A stretch of DNA of 42,655 nt from Paenibacillus tyrphae (GCF_027925525.1 NZ_BSDJ01000049.1:1-42655); one strand, 5' to 3'; shown: positions 1-8,660, counted from the stretch's first letter. The notes: generated by a model not told the origin, from the sequence alone. Made by a program: numbers and translations.

Positions 1-34
1 CCGTATTAGCGCGGGCTGTTTCTTGTTTGGGAGA

Positions 35-1420
35 TTAGAACTGCAATTTCGACTCGATAAACGCTTTGAGCTCGCTGATCGGCATCCGCGTTTGCTCCAT
101 CGTATCGCGGTCACGAACGGTCACTTGACCGTCCTGCTCCGACTCGAAGTCGTACGTAATGCAGAACGGCGTACCGATCTCGTCATGACGACGGTAACGC
201 TTGCCGATCGAACCGGCCTCGTCATAGTCGACCAAGAAGTGCTTCGCCAAATCGGCAAATACTTGGTTAGCTCCGTCGGAAAGCTTCTTCGAGAGCGGGA
301 AAATCGCCGCTTTATAAGGCGCCAGCGCCGGATGCAAATGCAATACCGTCCGGCTGTCGTCGCCTTCCAGCTTCTGTTCCTCGAACGCGTCAATCAGGAA
401 CGCCAGCGTTACCCGGTCCGCACCCAACGACGGCTCGATGCAGTACGGAATATACCGCTCGTTCGTTTCTTGCTCGATATAGTTGAAATCTTCGCCGGAA
501 TGCGTCATATGCTGCTTCAAATCGTAATCCGTGCGGTCGGCGATACCCCACAGCTCGCCCCAGCCGAACGGGAATTTGTATTCAATGTCCGTCGTTGCAT
601 TGGAATAATGGGACAACTCGTCGTCCGAGTGATCGCGCAGACGAATGTTCGCCTCCGTGATGCCGAGGTTTAAGAGCCAATCGCGGCAATACGAACGCCA
701 GTATTCGAACCATTGCAGGTCTTCGCCCGGCTTGCAGAAAAATTCAAGCTCCATTTGTTCAAACTCGCGCGTACGGAAGGTGAAGTTCCCCGGCGTAATT
801 TCGTTCCGGAAGCTTTTACCGACTTGGCCGATGCCGAACGGCAGCTTTTTGCGCATGGTGCGCTGTACGTTCTTGAAGTTGACGAAAATGCCCTGCGCCG
901 TCTCCGGACGCATATAAACAACGTTCGCGCTCGATTCGGTTACGCCTTGGAACGTTTTGAACATCAGGTTAAACTGGCGAATTTCCGTGTAATCCAACGC
1001 TCCGCAGTCCGGGCAAACGATCTTATGCTCGGCGATCAGCTTCTCCATCTCGGCAAACGACAGGCCGTCGACGATCATCTCGATGCCTTTTTCCGCCAAG
1101 GCGTTCTCAATCAATTTGTCCGCGCGGTGACGCACTTTACACTGCTTGCAATCGATCATCGGATCGTTGAAGTTGCCTACATGACCGGATGCGACCCAAG
1201 CTTGAGGGTTCATCAGAATAGCCGCGTCGAGACCGACATTGTACGGGGATTCTTGAATGAACTTTTTCCACCAGGCGCGCTTAATGTTATTCTTCAGCTC
1301 AACGCCAAGCGGACCGTAGTCCCACGTATTGGCAAGACCGCCGTAAATTTCGGAGCCCGGGAAAATAAAGCCTCTGTGCTTGGCCAAAGCGACCAATTGT
1401 TCCATCGTTACGGATGACAT
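35..1420 (-). CDS. glyQS: Glycyl-tRNA synthetase, single-chain type
   Basis: Cytoplasmic class II aminoacyl-tRNA synthetase that charges tRNA-Gly. The 461-residue length fits the single-chain (eukaryote/archaea-like) family rather than the two-subunit GlyQ/GlyS type. Visible class II features are the motif 2 region around FRNEITPGNFTFRTREFEQM and motif 3 near EPSLGADRVTLAF; a C-terminal anticodon-binding domain follows. Two CxxC pairs (CKQC and CPDC) sit in the insertion before motif 2. The open frame runs 81 codons further upstream through mtnN, but the ATG at 1420 has a good AGAAGGAG site and begins with the usual family N terminus (MSSVTMEQLVALAKHRGF). It lies 56 nt after mtnN with an imperfect hairpin between, and no T-box leader fits there. 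Confidence 0.96.
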   Translation of the reverse strand: MSSVTMEQLVALAKHRGFIFPGSEIYGGLANTWDYGPLGVELKNNIKRAWWKKFIQESPYNVGLDAAILMNPQAWVASGHVGNFNDPMIDCKQCKVRHRADKLIENALAEKGIEMIVDGLSFAEMEKLIAEHKIVCPDCGALDYTEIRQFNLMFKTFQGVTESSANVVYMRPETAQGIFVNFKNVQRTMRKKLPFGIGQVGKSFRNEITPGNFTFRTREFEQMELEFFCKPGEDLQWFEYWRSYCRDWLLNLGITEANIRLRDHSDDELSHYSNATTDIEYKFPFGWGELWGIADRTDYDLKQHMTHSGEDFNYIEQETNERYIPYCIEPSLGADRVTLAFLIDAFEEQKLEGDDSRTVLHLHPALAPYKAAIFPLSKKLSDGANQVFADLAKHFLVDYDEAGSIGKRYRRHDEIGTPFCITYDFESEQDGQVTVRDRDTMEQTRMPISELKAFIESKLQF

Positions 1421-1476
1421 CGTATATTCTCTCCTTCTACTTCTCTGGTTTGGACCGCTTCCGGTGTCCGTCAAAC

Positions 1477-2178
1477 CTATGACAGATGCTTGATAATCTG
1501 ATCCACGATGCGGTATGAGTTTTCGGAAGCCTGCACGGTGAATTCCGCAAAATTGACGTGCGCCGATCCGTCCGCCTTGTCGGACATGGAACGGATGATG
1601 ACGAACGGGATACCGTTCATCGAGCAAGCCTGGGCGACCGCCGCGCCCTCCATCTCGACGCATGCGCCTTGAAGCTCCTTATGCAGCAATTGGACCGTCT
1701 CCCGGCTGGCGATAAACTGGTCGCCGGAAAGTACCCGTCCTTCCTTGACTGCTCCGAACAGCTCCCGGCTCGCTCCGGCCGCAGCGCTACGCAGTTCCGT
1801 ATCGGCAGCAAAAACCGACGTCGCCGCATAAGGAATCGTCCCGCGCGAAAATCCAAGGGCCGTTACGTCCATATCGTGCTGTAGGCACTCCGTCGACACC
1901 ACGATATCGCCGACGTTCAGCGACGGGTCAACCGCCCCTGCCACTCCGGTGAAGATTACGGCTTCCACGCCGTAGGTATCGATTAAAATCTGTGTCGTTA
2001 CCGCAGCGTTCACTTTGCCTACGCCCGATTTGCACAGAACGATGCTTTTCCCGTGGAAAACGCCTTCGTAGAACGTGATTCCTGCCTTCGCCGATTCCCG
2101 CACCTGCTCCATATGCTCGTGGAACAGTTCGATTTCTTCCTTCATCGCGCCGATGACGCCTAGTTTACCGTACGTCAA
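1477..2178 (-). CDS. mtnN: 5'-methylthioadenosine/S-adenosylhomocysteine nucleosidase
   Basis: Cleaves the adenine from MTA and SAH in the methionine salvage and activated-methyl cycles; a soluble homodimer in the family. About 233 residues, the usual length. Family features seen: N-terminal GVIGAMKEEIELF, FTGVAGAVDPSLNVGDIVVS, the ribose-binding EMEGAAVAQ, and the catalytic Asp in SDKADGSAH. Two in-frame TTG codons could start it (2184 and 2178). The one at 2178 is preferred because AAGGGGGA lies 7 nt upstream of it, while it is only 1 nt from the other. It follows ccpA by 38 nt, but a strong terminator lies in that gap, so expression needs readthrough or a promoter inside ccpA. Confidence 0.95.
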   Translation of the reverse strand: MTYGKLGVIGAMKEEIELFHEHMEQVRESAKAGITFYEGVFHGKSIVLCKSGVGKVNAAVTTQILIDTYGVEAVIFTGVAGAVDPSLNVGDIVVSTECLQHDMDVTALGFSRGTIPYAATSVFAADTELRSAAAGASRELFGAVKEGRVLSGDQFIASRETVQLLHKELQGACVEMEGAAVAQACSMNGIPFVIIRSMSDKADGSAHVNFAEFTVQASENSYRIVDQIIKHLS

Positions 2179-2199
2179 CCCCAAATCCCCCTTTTTACA

Positions 2200-2231
2200 A
2201 AAGAAAGTGGCTCATATTAGCGATGAGCCAC
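2200..2231 (-). terminator. Terminator overlapping the ccpA stop codon
   Basis: On the minus strand GTGGCTCAT (2231-2223) and ATGAGCCAC (2215-2207) form a perfect 9-bp stem with a 7-nt loop, followed by TTTCTTTT. The last codons and TAA of ccpA lie inside the stem and loop. The mtnN ribosome binding site begins just after it. Confidence 0.85.
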
Positions 2232-3230
2232 CGAATTTCTATAAATCACTTCATGCGGCAAAATAACCTGCGACAGCTCCGAAGCATCCTTCGTTTCTTT
2301 ATTCATCAGCTTGGTCAACAAGCGCATCGCCACAGCACCGATGTCGTACATCGGCTGAGCAACCGTTGTCAGCAGCGGACGAACCATCGAAGCCATCCGA
2401 ATGTTGTCCACGCTGATGACGGACATGTCTTCCGGAACCTTCAAGCCGTTATCCTGCAGCGTGTGAATCGCTCCGATCGCCATCTCGTCCGTTGCGGCAA
2501 AGATCGCCGTAGGACGGTTGTCCAGCTCCAGGAAGTACTTCGTTACTTCCAGACCCGATTCATAGCGGTAGTTCCCGATACGGACCAGTTCTTCGCGCAC
2601 CGGAATGTTCGCGGCTTCGAGCGCTTTCTTGTATCCTTGGTAACGTGCGTAACCGTTGGCAGGGTCCTGCAAAGTGCCGGAAATCATGGCGATATCGCGG
2701 TGTCCGTTCTCCAGCAGTACGTTTACGGCGTCAAACGCCGCCTTCTCATGGTCGATATCGACCGAAGGAATCGTCCGCTGTTCATCCGCCGTCGCACACA
2801 GCACCACCGGTACAGAAGACGTCTTGAACGCCTGAATGTGTTCCTCGGTAATCGCCCCGCCCATGAAGAGCAGTCCGTCTACTTGCTTCTCCAGCAAGGT
2901 GTTGATTACGCGGATTTCTTTTTCCTTCTTCTTGTCCGCGTTGGATAAAATAATATTGTAGTGATACATATTCGCGATATCTTCGATGCCGCGCGCAACC
3001 TCGGAAAAGATCGAGTTGGAAATATCGGGAATGACCACGCCGACCGTTGTCGTTTTCTTGCTGGCTAAGCCTCTTGCTACGGCATTCGGACGGTAGCCTA
3101 AACGCTCGATCGCCTCAAACACCTTCTTGCGCGTCTGCGGCTTCACGTTCGGGTTATTGTTGACAACCCTGGAAACGGTTGCCATGGAAACGCCTGCTTC
3201 TCTGGCTACATCATAAATTGTCACAGTCAC
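2217..3230 (-). CDS. ccpA: Catabolite control protein A (LacI family)
   Basis: Master regulator of carbon catabolite control in Firmicutes; binds cre sites together with HPr-Ser-P. The N-terminal LacI helix-turn-helix is clear (TIYDVAREAGVSMATVSRVV), followed by the hinge (RPNAVARGLASKK) and a periplasmic-binding-protein-like core with VGVVIPDISNSIFSEVARGI, very close to the Bacillus CcpA sequence as I recall it. An upstream ATG at 3245 would add five residues. GTG at 3230 is preferred because GGAGAG lies 7 nt upstream and the resulting start (MTVTIYDVA) matches CcpA. It has its own sigma-A-like promoter and a terminator at its stop. The PTS genes nagE and ptsI and a cre-like site at 21446 give it likely local partners. 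Confidence 0.95.
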   Translation of the reverse strand: MTVTIYDVAREAGVSMATVSRVVNNNPNVKPQTRKKVFEAIERLGYRPNAVARGLASKKTTTVGVVIPDISNSIFSEVARGIEDIANMYHYNIILSNADKKKEKEIRVINTLLEKQVDGLLFMGGAITEEHIQAFKTSSVPVVLCATADEQRTIPSVDIDHEKAAFDAVNVLLENGHRDIAMISGTLQDPANGYARYQGYKKALEAANIPVREELVRIGNYRYESGLEVTKYFLELDNRPTAIFAATDEMAIGAIHTLQDNGLKVPEDMSVISVDNIRMASMVRPLLTTVAQPMYDIGAVAMRLLTKLMNKETKDASELSQVILPHEVIYRNSVAHR

Positions 3231-3284
3231 GGCCATTCTCTCCATTGTTCTAAAAAGTATAATGCGATCATGTCATTTAGCCTT

Positions 3285-3313
3285 ATCATACGACAAAATG
3301 CTTGTTTTCGCAA
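3285..3313 (-). promoter_or_regulatory. Probable sigma-A promoter of ccpA
   Basis: Minus strand TTGCGA (3313-3308) and TATGAT (3290-3285) with a 17-nt spacer, about 55 nt upstream of the GTG start. It lies downstream of the terminator of the preceding gene. Confidence 0.7.
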
Positions 3314-3353
3314 TGAATTGGTCATAGTCCTACGAATATAGTATCAAAAAGAC

Positions 3354-3385
3354 ACAAAAAAAGCCAACTGCGAAGCAGCGGCTTT
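3354..3385 (-). terminator. Terminator of the YgiT-type zinc-finger gene
   Basis: Minus strand stem AAGCC-g-CTGC / GCAG-tt-GGCTT with a TTC loop, followed by a run of seven T. It starts right at the TGA of the zinc-finger gene and separates it from the ccpA promoter. Confidence 0.8.
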
Positions 3386-3804
3386 CAAAAATCGTGTACC
3401 GTTACCGAATGCTTGGCGATTTGCGACAGTCTTTTGCGGACGTCGTCAATCCATCCGCCGTCGTCCAGCGACTGGGCCAATAGCAGCAGATCAAGCAGTT
3501 CGTTGATTCTTTCTTGGATTATTGTCTCTACGGGGTCGGCTGCCCTTTTTTTCTCCGTTACTTTGACCATCAAATGGGCGACTTCGCATACATCGTCAAA
3601 CTGAAGCAATTGCTTCTCCGGCTCGCTGCCGAGCTTGCCGATGAGTCCGGTTAATTCCGGCTTCACTTCGGCAAACACCTCGCTGCGGTTGCAGGTGTCG
3701 CACGAGAAAATCGGAACGTTCCCGATCTCGACTTTGTTTTGGTAAATGACGGTTCGAAGACGAATGCTCATCGCCTTACCACACTTGCACGGCTTATGCA
3801 ACAA
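3385..3804 (-). CDS. YgiT-type zinc-finger protein
   Basis: 139-residue protein of unknown role. Four N-terminal cysteines (C6, C8, C35, C38; CKC and CDTC) make a likely zinc ribbon of the YgiT/MqsA N-terminal type. The rest is acidic and helical (residues 60-130) without a recognisable DNA-binding domain. I see no MqsR-like toxin beside it, so a toxin-antitoxin role is not supported. Two consecutive TTG codons can start it; AAAGGAG lies 6 nt before the first. The start overlaps the stop of a tiny upstream ORF, which suggests translational coupling. A terminator follows the stop directly. Similar zinc-ribbon proteins in Paenibacillus are uncharacterised as far as I know. Confidence 0.75.
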   Translation of the reverse strand: MLHKPCKCGKAMSIRLRTVIYQNKVEIGNVPIFSCDTCNRSEVFAEVKPELTGLIGKLGSEPEKQLLQFDDVCEVAHLMVKVTEKKRAADPVETIIQERINELLDLLLLAQSLDDGGWIDDVRKRLSQIAKHSVTVHDF

Positions 3805-3931
3805 CTACCACTCCTTTTGGCAGCAACGCCAAACCTTTCTCAAACGATCGGAATCCGTTGATTCCGACGGTCCCGACAAACGCGCCACCGTCGTCAATGA
3901 CGGCACATTCGTTCATCCTGCTTAGATACAA
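3794..3931 (-). CDS. Small CBS-like ORF overlapping the zinc-finger gene
   Basis: A 45-codon frame (TTG at 3931 with GAAGG 8 nt upstream; ATG at 3916 would give 40 residues). Its product contains NECAVIDDGGAFVGTVGING, which resembles the second beta-alpha half of a CBS domain (xxPVVDxxGxxVGxVTxxD), and ends in LLPKGVVVVA. The TAA (3794-3796) lies 6 nt inside the next gene. Either this is a genuine short coupled gene or the remnant of a CBS-domain protein. The residue pattern looks coding, but the length is too small to be certain. Confidence 0.4.
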   Translation of the reverse strand: MYLSRMNECAVIDDGGAFVGTVGINGFRSFEKGLALLPKGVVVVA

Positions 3932-3970
3932 ATATTCTACCTTCGCGAACAAACTCCTGCCGCCGCGAGG

Positions 3971-4381
3971 CTAGTAATATTTAGCACACAGGCGCTCGTA
4001 AGCGCGCCGGACAAAAGGCAGCGACAGCGCAAGCATCGCCAAAGCGGCTCCAATCCCATCGTTGCGGATATCCATGACATCCGGCGTGCGCCCGGGTACG
4101 AACGATTGGTGATATTCGTCCGTCACCCCGTAAAGCACGCACAGCAGCACGACCGTAAACTTCGCCAGGAAGGTCAGCCGCTTGGGACGAAGTGCCCATA
4201 AATAAGTCCAAGCCAATATAAAGTAAGAAACGAAATGGCCCCAATCGAACCCTTCCATCGCAGGAATAATCAGGCGGATTTCATCCAGCCATCCCCCAAG
4301 ATCGTCGCCGGTCCGCGAGGACAAATAAAAAATAACTGCCATCCACAGGACGGAAGGCAGCCACCTGACGATCATGTTCAT
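3971..4381 (-). CDS. VanZ-family membrane protein
   Basis: 136-residue integral membrane protein with about four hydrophobic segments (residues 6-20, 48-64, 73-90 and 108-123). The family signature is clear between segments 3 and 4: YGVTDEYHQSFVPGRTPDVM followed by DIRNDGIGA. VanZ relatives can give low-level teicoplanin resistance in enterococci, but most family members have no known function, so resistance is not claimed. The ATG overlaps the TGA of the upstream PfpI-like gene (ATGA), implying co-translation. Confidence 0.88.
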   Translation of the reverse strand: MNMIVRWLPSVLWMAVIFYLSSRTGDDLGGWLDEIRLIIPAMEGFDWGHFVSYFILAWTYLWALRPKRLTFLAKFTVVLLCVLYGVTDEYHQSFVPGRTPDVMDIRNDGIGAALAMLALSLPFVRRAYERLCAKYY

Positions 4382-4920
4382 CCCTTATGCTCCTCGGCAT
4401 ATTGCGCTAAACGGTCCACGAACGCTTTGGTAAACGCCGGAAGATCCGGAGGTCTGCGTCCCGACACAATGTGACGGTCGACTACCGCTTCCTGATCGAC
4501 CCAAATTGCTCCCGCATTTTCAAGATCGTCCTTGATGCCCGGCGTGGAAGTCATGGTGTAGCCCTGGCATATTTTCGCCGAAACGAGCACCCAGCCGGCA
4601 TGACAAATGTGCGCAATCGGTTTTTCCGCTTCGTGAAATTCACGGGTCAGCCGCAGCACCGAAACATAACGGCGCAGTTTGTCCGGCGCCCAGCCGCCCG
4701 GCACATAAAGCCCGATATAGTCTTCGGACTTCACTTCGTCCAGGGCGTATTCGGTCGTCAGAGGAACGCCGTATTTTCCGTGATAGACGGTGCCCGCTTT
4801 AGGACCTGCCAGATGTACGTCAAGCCCGGATTCCCGCAGCCGCAGCACCGGGTACCACATCTCCAGATCTTCAAATTCTTCGTCGACAAACGCAAGTACT
4901 TTATGTCCCGCAAGATTCAT
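4378..4920 (-). CDS. DJ-1/PfpI family protein
   Basis: 180-residue cytoplasmic class I glutamine-amidotransferase-like protein. The nucleophile elbow is AHICHAGW (Cys106, followed by His107), and an acidic residue near the N terminus (VDEEFEDLE) fits the family. Members include the general-stress protein YraA/YfkM type, PfpI proteases and methylglyoxal deglycases; which applies here cannot be told. ATG at 4920 is chosen because GGGGGAG lies 6 nt upstream; the longer TTG start would put this site inside the gene. It is 47 nt downstream of ptsI with no clear terminator, so it may be on the PTS transcript. Confidence 0.88.
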   Translation of the reverse strand: MNLAGHKVLAFVDEEFEDLEMWYPVLRLRESGLDVHLAGPKAGTVYHGKYGVPLTTEYALDEVKSEDYIGLYVPGGWAPDKLRRYVSVLRLTREFHEAEKPIAHICHAGWVLVSAKICQGYTMTSTPGIKDDLENAGAIWVDQEAVVDRHIVSGRRPPDLPAFTKAFVDRLAQYAEEHKG

Positions 4921-4967
4921 CCCATTCTCCCCCAATTATGTCTAGTATCGTAAAAAGTCAACAGTGC

Positions 4968-6734
4968 TTATGAGAAACCGCAAGCGGGTCTCGTGTGGCC
5001 CGACTGATCGGCGATATCCGTCTCCAAATACTTGGTAAGGACGGTCACCACTTCGGCGCTGCTGGCACAGCCGGCCAGCTCCTCCCAAATCTTCTCGCCT
5101 TCGCTGTGCCTGCTTTGGAGCAGGCTGTTTTTCACCTTCAAAATCGACTGCACTGACATGCTCAAGTCGGTAATGCCGAGCGCGATCCAAATCGGCAAAG
5201 CGCGGACATCCCCTGCCAGCTCGCCGCATACGCTGATATGCGTCCCATGCTTGTGGGCATGATCGGCCGTAATCTTCAGCATGCGGAGCACCGACGGATG
5301 AAACGGGTCGTACAAATGCGCCACCGTCTCGTTCATCCGGTCGACGGCCAGTACGTATTGCACCAAGTCGTTCGTTCCGATGCTGAAAAAGTCGACCTTT
5401 TGCGCGAGCAGATCGGAGATCATGACCGCAGCCGGAAGCTCGATCATAATGCCGACCTCAATGTCGGAGCGGAACGGGGTTCCTTCGGCAGCAAGCTCCT
5501 TTTTCGCTTCCTCCAGCACTTCATTGGCTCTGCGCAGCTCGTCTAGCGAGGAAATCATCGGATACAAGATTTTAACGTGACCGTAATGGCTGGCCCGCAA
5601 TATGGCCCGAAGCTGCGTTTTGAACAAATCCGTCCGGTCCAGCATGATCCGGATCGCGCGGTAACCAAGCGACGGATTCTCTTCCTCCGGCAGGGCCAAA
5701 TAATCGAGATGCTTATCCCCTCCGACATCCAGCGTCCGAATGACAACCGGCTTGCCGCCCAGCCGCTCGGCCACCTCGCGGTATACGGCGAACTGCTCCT
5801 CTTCTTCGGGAAAGCTGCTGCGGTCCATGTACAAAAATTCCGTCCGGAACAGGCCGACGCCGGAAGCGCCGTTCTTCATGACCAGCTCCAGCTCCTTCAC
5901 CGAGCTGATGTTGGCCGCCAAATGCATCTGCCTTCCGTCCTCCGTCCGGGTAGGCAAATGGGCCAGCTTTTGCAGCTGCTCCTGAACGGCTTTCCACGTT
6001 TCCTTGCGCGCCTTGTATTTCTCGATCACAGCGTCGGCAGGATTCACATAGACGACGCCCTCGTCGCCGTCGATGATCAGATAATCTCCGTTTTGGATCG
6101 GCGTTTGCAGCTTGCCCTCAAGCCCGAGAACGTACGGAACGCCCATCGCGCGGGCCATGATCGCCACATGCGACGTTTTGCCTCCCAGCATCGTGACCAG
6201 CCCTAACGCCAGACTCACGTCCAGATGCACCATTTGGGACGGAATCAGCTCTTTGGCTACGAGAATGTAAGGCTGATCCTTGGGCGGCAGCGTCTCTTCG
6301 AGCGCTCCCAGCAGATGCTTGAGCAGCCGGTTGCCGACATCTTTAATATCGAGCGCGCGCTCCTTCATATAGCCGTCGTCGAGCAGATCGAACATTCCTA
6401 CGAACTTATCGATCGCTTCTTTGACGGCGACCTCGGCCGCTTTGTACTGCCGCTGCATGATCCCCTGCACTTCGTTCATGAAAATCGGGTCTTCCAAGAT
6501 GGCCAGATGCGCGTCGAAAATTTGCGTTTGCTCCTCGCCCAGTACGCTGACGAATTCCTGTTTGATCAGTTCGATTTCATCCTTGGAATGGCGGATTCCG
6601 TCATATAACCTTTCGAATTCGTACGCCAAGTCCGTGACGTCGATCAGCTTTTCGGGAAAGTCCCATTCCCAGGTTGGAATAACGAAAGCTTTGCCCATTG
6701 CAATCCCCGACGAAGCTCCGATCCCCTCAACCAT
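4968..6734 (-). CDS. ptsI: PTS enzyme I
   Basis: Phosphoenolpyruvate-protein phosphotransferase: takes the phosphate from PEP and passes it to HPr, feeding all PTS sugar transporters. 588 residues, slightly longer than usual (about 570). Phosphohistidine is H189 in GGKTSHVAIMARAMGVP; the PEP-binding barrel shows GLFRTEFLYMDR, the IGTNDLVQY stretch and catalytic Cys503 in SVCGELAGD. The start ATG lies inside the last codons of the upstream EIICBA gene (8-nt overlap), so both are co-translated. The C-terminal tail after residue 575 (SGHTRPACGF) is non-conserved. No ptsH is present on either side, so HPr must be encoded elsewhere. Confidence 0.96.
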   Translation of the reverse strand: MVEGIGASSGIAMGKAFVIPTWEWDFPEKLIDVTDLAYEFERLYDGIRHSKDEIELIKQEFVSVLGEEQTQIFDAHLAILEDPIFMNEVQGIMQRQYKAAEVAVKEAIDKFVGMFDLLDDGYMKERALDIKDVGNRLLKHLLGALEETLPPKDQPYILVAKELIPSQMVHLDVSLALGLVTMLGGKTSHVAIMARAMGVPYVLGLEGKLQTPIQNGDYLIIDGDEGVVYVNPADAVIEKYKARKETWKAVQEQLQKLAHLPTRTEDGRQMHLAANISSVKELELVMKNGASGVGLFRTEFLYMDRSSFPEEEEQFAVYREVAERLGGKPVVIRTLDVGGDKHLDYLALPEEENPSLGYRAIRIMLDRTDLFKTQLRAILRASHYGHVKILYPMISSLDELRRANEVLEEAKKELAAEGTPFRSDIEVGIMIELPAAVMISDLLAQKVDFFSIGTNDLVQYVLAVDRMNETVAHLYDPFHPSVLRMLKITADHAHKHGTHISVCGELAGDVRALPIWIALGITDLSMSVQSILKVKNSLLQSRHSEGEKIWEELAGCASSAEVVTVLTKYLETDIADQSGHTRPACGFS

Positions 6735-8631
6735 AAGCGTTCCCTCCCCCTGTAACTCCTGTTGTAGCGGTATTTTTCAGCATGACGGACATGACCGACG
6801 CCTGTCCTTTCTTCACGGCTTTGTAAGGCGCGAAGCTCCATGATCTCACCATATCGACGTTCGTGATGAGCATAGGCGTCGCGAGCGACTTGCAGTTTTT
6901 CTTCACTTTCTGCAGATTGAACCTGACGAGCAGTTGGCCCGGTTCGACCAGGTCTCCTTCTTTCACGTAAGCGGTAAAATATTTGCCCTGCAGGCCAGCA
7001 GTATCGATTCCGATATGGAGGAGCACTTGAAGTCCTTGCTCCGTTTCGATCCCCAGGGCGTGAAGCGTCGGATAAACGTGGATGATTTTACCGGCCACAG
7101 GCGATACGAGCTCCCCTTTATCGGGGAAAAAGGCGACACCGTTGCCTACCAGCTTGCCGGCAAAAATTTTGTCCGGCACTTCCTCCAGCGGGATCATCCG
7201 CCCTTGCATCGGCGAGCTGAACAGCACCTGCTGAATATCTTTGCGCATGGACTTGATCATCTCTTCACGGATCAATTCCGAATACGTCCCGAACACGACC
7301 TGAACGTTGCCTCCGCCCAAACGGATAACGCCGGCCGCACCAAGAAGTCGAAGCGCCGACACATCCATCTGGCGGTCATTGACTAGCGTGAGCCGCAGGC
7401 GGGTAATGCACGCTTCGATGTTCTTGATGTTTTCTTTGCCGCCCAGCGCCTGCAAAATGAGCGGCGAACGGTACGGAATGTCCCCGGCCCATTCTTCGAG
7501 CTGCGAGCCTTCTTCGCGGCCGGGCGTCGGGATGCGGAAGCGGCGGATCGCCCAGCGGAACAGCACATAGTAGACGAAGCCGTACGCCAGCCCGATCGGA
7601 ATCAGCAGCAGGCCGCGGGTCGACAAGTGCAGATTGATCAAGTAATCGATCGCTCCCGCCGAATAAGAGAAGCCGTGGTGAATATCGAGCACGTAAGCGA
7701 TCCACATGGCCAATCCCGAAAGAATCGCATGCACGAAAAACAGATACGGCGCCACAAACAAAAACGCAAACTCAATCGGCTCGGTCACCCCGGTTAAGAA
7801 GCAGGCGAAAGCCGCCGTCAGGAAAGTCGTGCGAATTTTCGGCTTTAAATCCTCGCGCGCTTCCTGAATAATCGCCAAGGCAATAGCGGGCAGCGCGAAC
7901 ATCATGATCGGATATAGGCCGGCCATATACACTCCCGCTGTCGGATCACCGGCAAAGTAACGGGGCAAGTCGCCGAATACCGGCTGTCCTTGCGCATCAT
8001 TGTATGCACCTAGCTGAAACCAGAAAAAGTTGTTAAACACGTGATGCAGTCCGGATGGGACCAGAAGACGGTGAATAATGCCGTATAAAAATGTGCCGAA
8101 GCCGCCGAGCCCCAAGATAAAATTCGTGAGCTTCTCCATCCCTGTTTCGAGCACAGGACCGACTTGGATCATCAGCAAGATCAATAAGAAAATGGCAAGC
8201 CCCATCAGCAGCGGCACCATACGGGGGCCGCCGAAAAATTGAATCGATTCGGGAAGCTGAATATGCTTTACCCTATGATAAATGACGGCGGCCAGCAACC
8301 CGATCATAATGCCGCCGGGAACGCCGAGCTGAAACGAATCGCCGAGGTAACGCTGCGTCGCTTCACTGAACATGTAATGGCCGATAAGCGCCGACATGCC
8401 CGCGATTCCTGCGCTTTCCGTCAACCCCAGAGCGACGCCGACCGCAAAAATAAGCGGCAAATACGTAAAGATCGTTGTGCCGCAGAGCAATAAAATTTCC
8501 CCGACGCGGGGCATATGAATCCGATCCCAAGGCAGGGTACCGAGGCGCAGCAAGATAGCGGCAACGGGAAGGGTAATGGTCGGCATCATAAGCGACCGGC
8601 CAAGCTGCTGCAAGTTTCCCATCCAATTCAA
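6727..8631 (-). CDS. nagE: PTS EIICBA, N-acetylglucosamine type
   Basis: Membrane sugar permease and phosphotransfer protein with all three domains fused in the order IIC (1-365), IIB (390-465) and IIA (485-620). The IIB phospho-cysteine is Cys408 in NIEACITRLRLTL; the IIA phospho-histidine is His539 in VLLHIGIDT with partner His524. The IIC half matches recalled E. coli NagE closely (for example FFGGPRMVP, FAGDPTAGVYMAGLYPIMM and GFSYSAGAIDY), so GlcNAc is the best substrate guess; glucose cannot be excluded. TTG at 8631 is used because GGGGGA sits 10 nt upstream. It has its own TTGACA promoter and overlaps ptsI by 8 nt. Confidence 0.9.
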   Translation of the reverse strand: MNWMGNLQQLGRSLMMPTITLPVAAILLRLGTLPWDRIHMPRVGEILLLCGTTIFTYLPLIFAVGVALGLTESAGIAGMSALIGHYMFSEATQRYLGDSFQLGVPGGIMIGLLAAVIYHRVKHIQLPESIQFFGGPRMVPLLMGLAIFLLILLMIQVGPVLETGMEKLTNFILGLGGFGTFLYGIIHRLLVPSGLHHVFNNFFWFQLGAYNDAQGQPVFGDLPRYFAGDPTAGVYMAGLYPIMMFALPAIALAIIQEAREDLKPKIRTTFLTAAFACFLTGVTEPIEFAFLFVAPYLFFVHAILSGLAMWIAYVLDIHHGFSYSAGAIDYLINLHLSTRGLLLIPIGLAYGFVYYVLFRWAIRRFRIPTPGREEGSQLEEWAGDIPYRSPLILQALGGKENIKNIEACITRLRLTLVNDRQMDVSALRLLGAAGVIRLGGGNVQVVFGTYSELIREEMIKSMRKDIQQVLFSSPMQGRMIPLEEVPDKIFAGKLVGNGVAFFPDKGELVSPVAGKIIHVYPTLHALGIETEQGLQVLLHIGIDTAGLQGKYFTAYVKEGDLVEPGQLLVRFNLQKVKKNCKSLATPMLITNVDMVRSWSFAPYKAVKKGQASVMSVMLKNTATTGVTGGGNAYG

Positions 8632-8660
8632 ATCGGTCCGTTCCCCCTTTCATACTAACG

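Noticed and set aside
3385..3931. Toxin-antitoxin pair made of the tiny ORF and the YgiT-type protein
   Set aside because: The small ORF looks like a CBS fragment, not an MqsR-type toxin, and the zinc-finger protein lacks an antitoxin helix-turn-helix.
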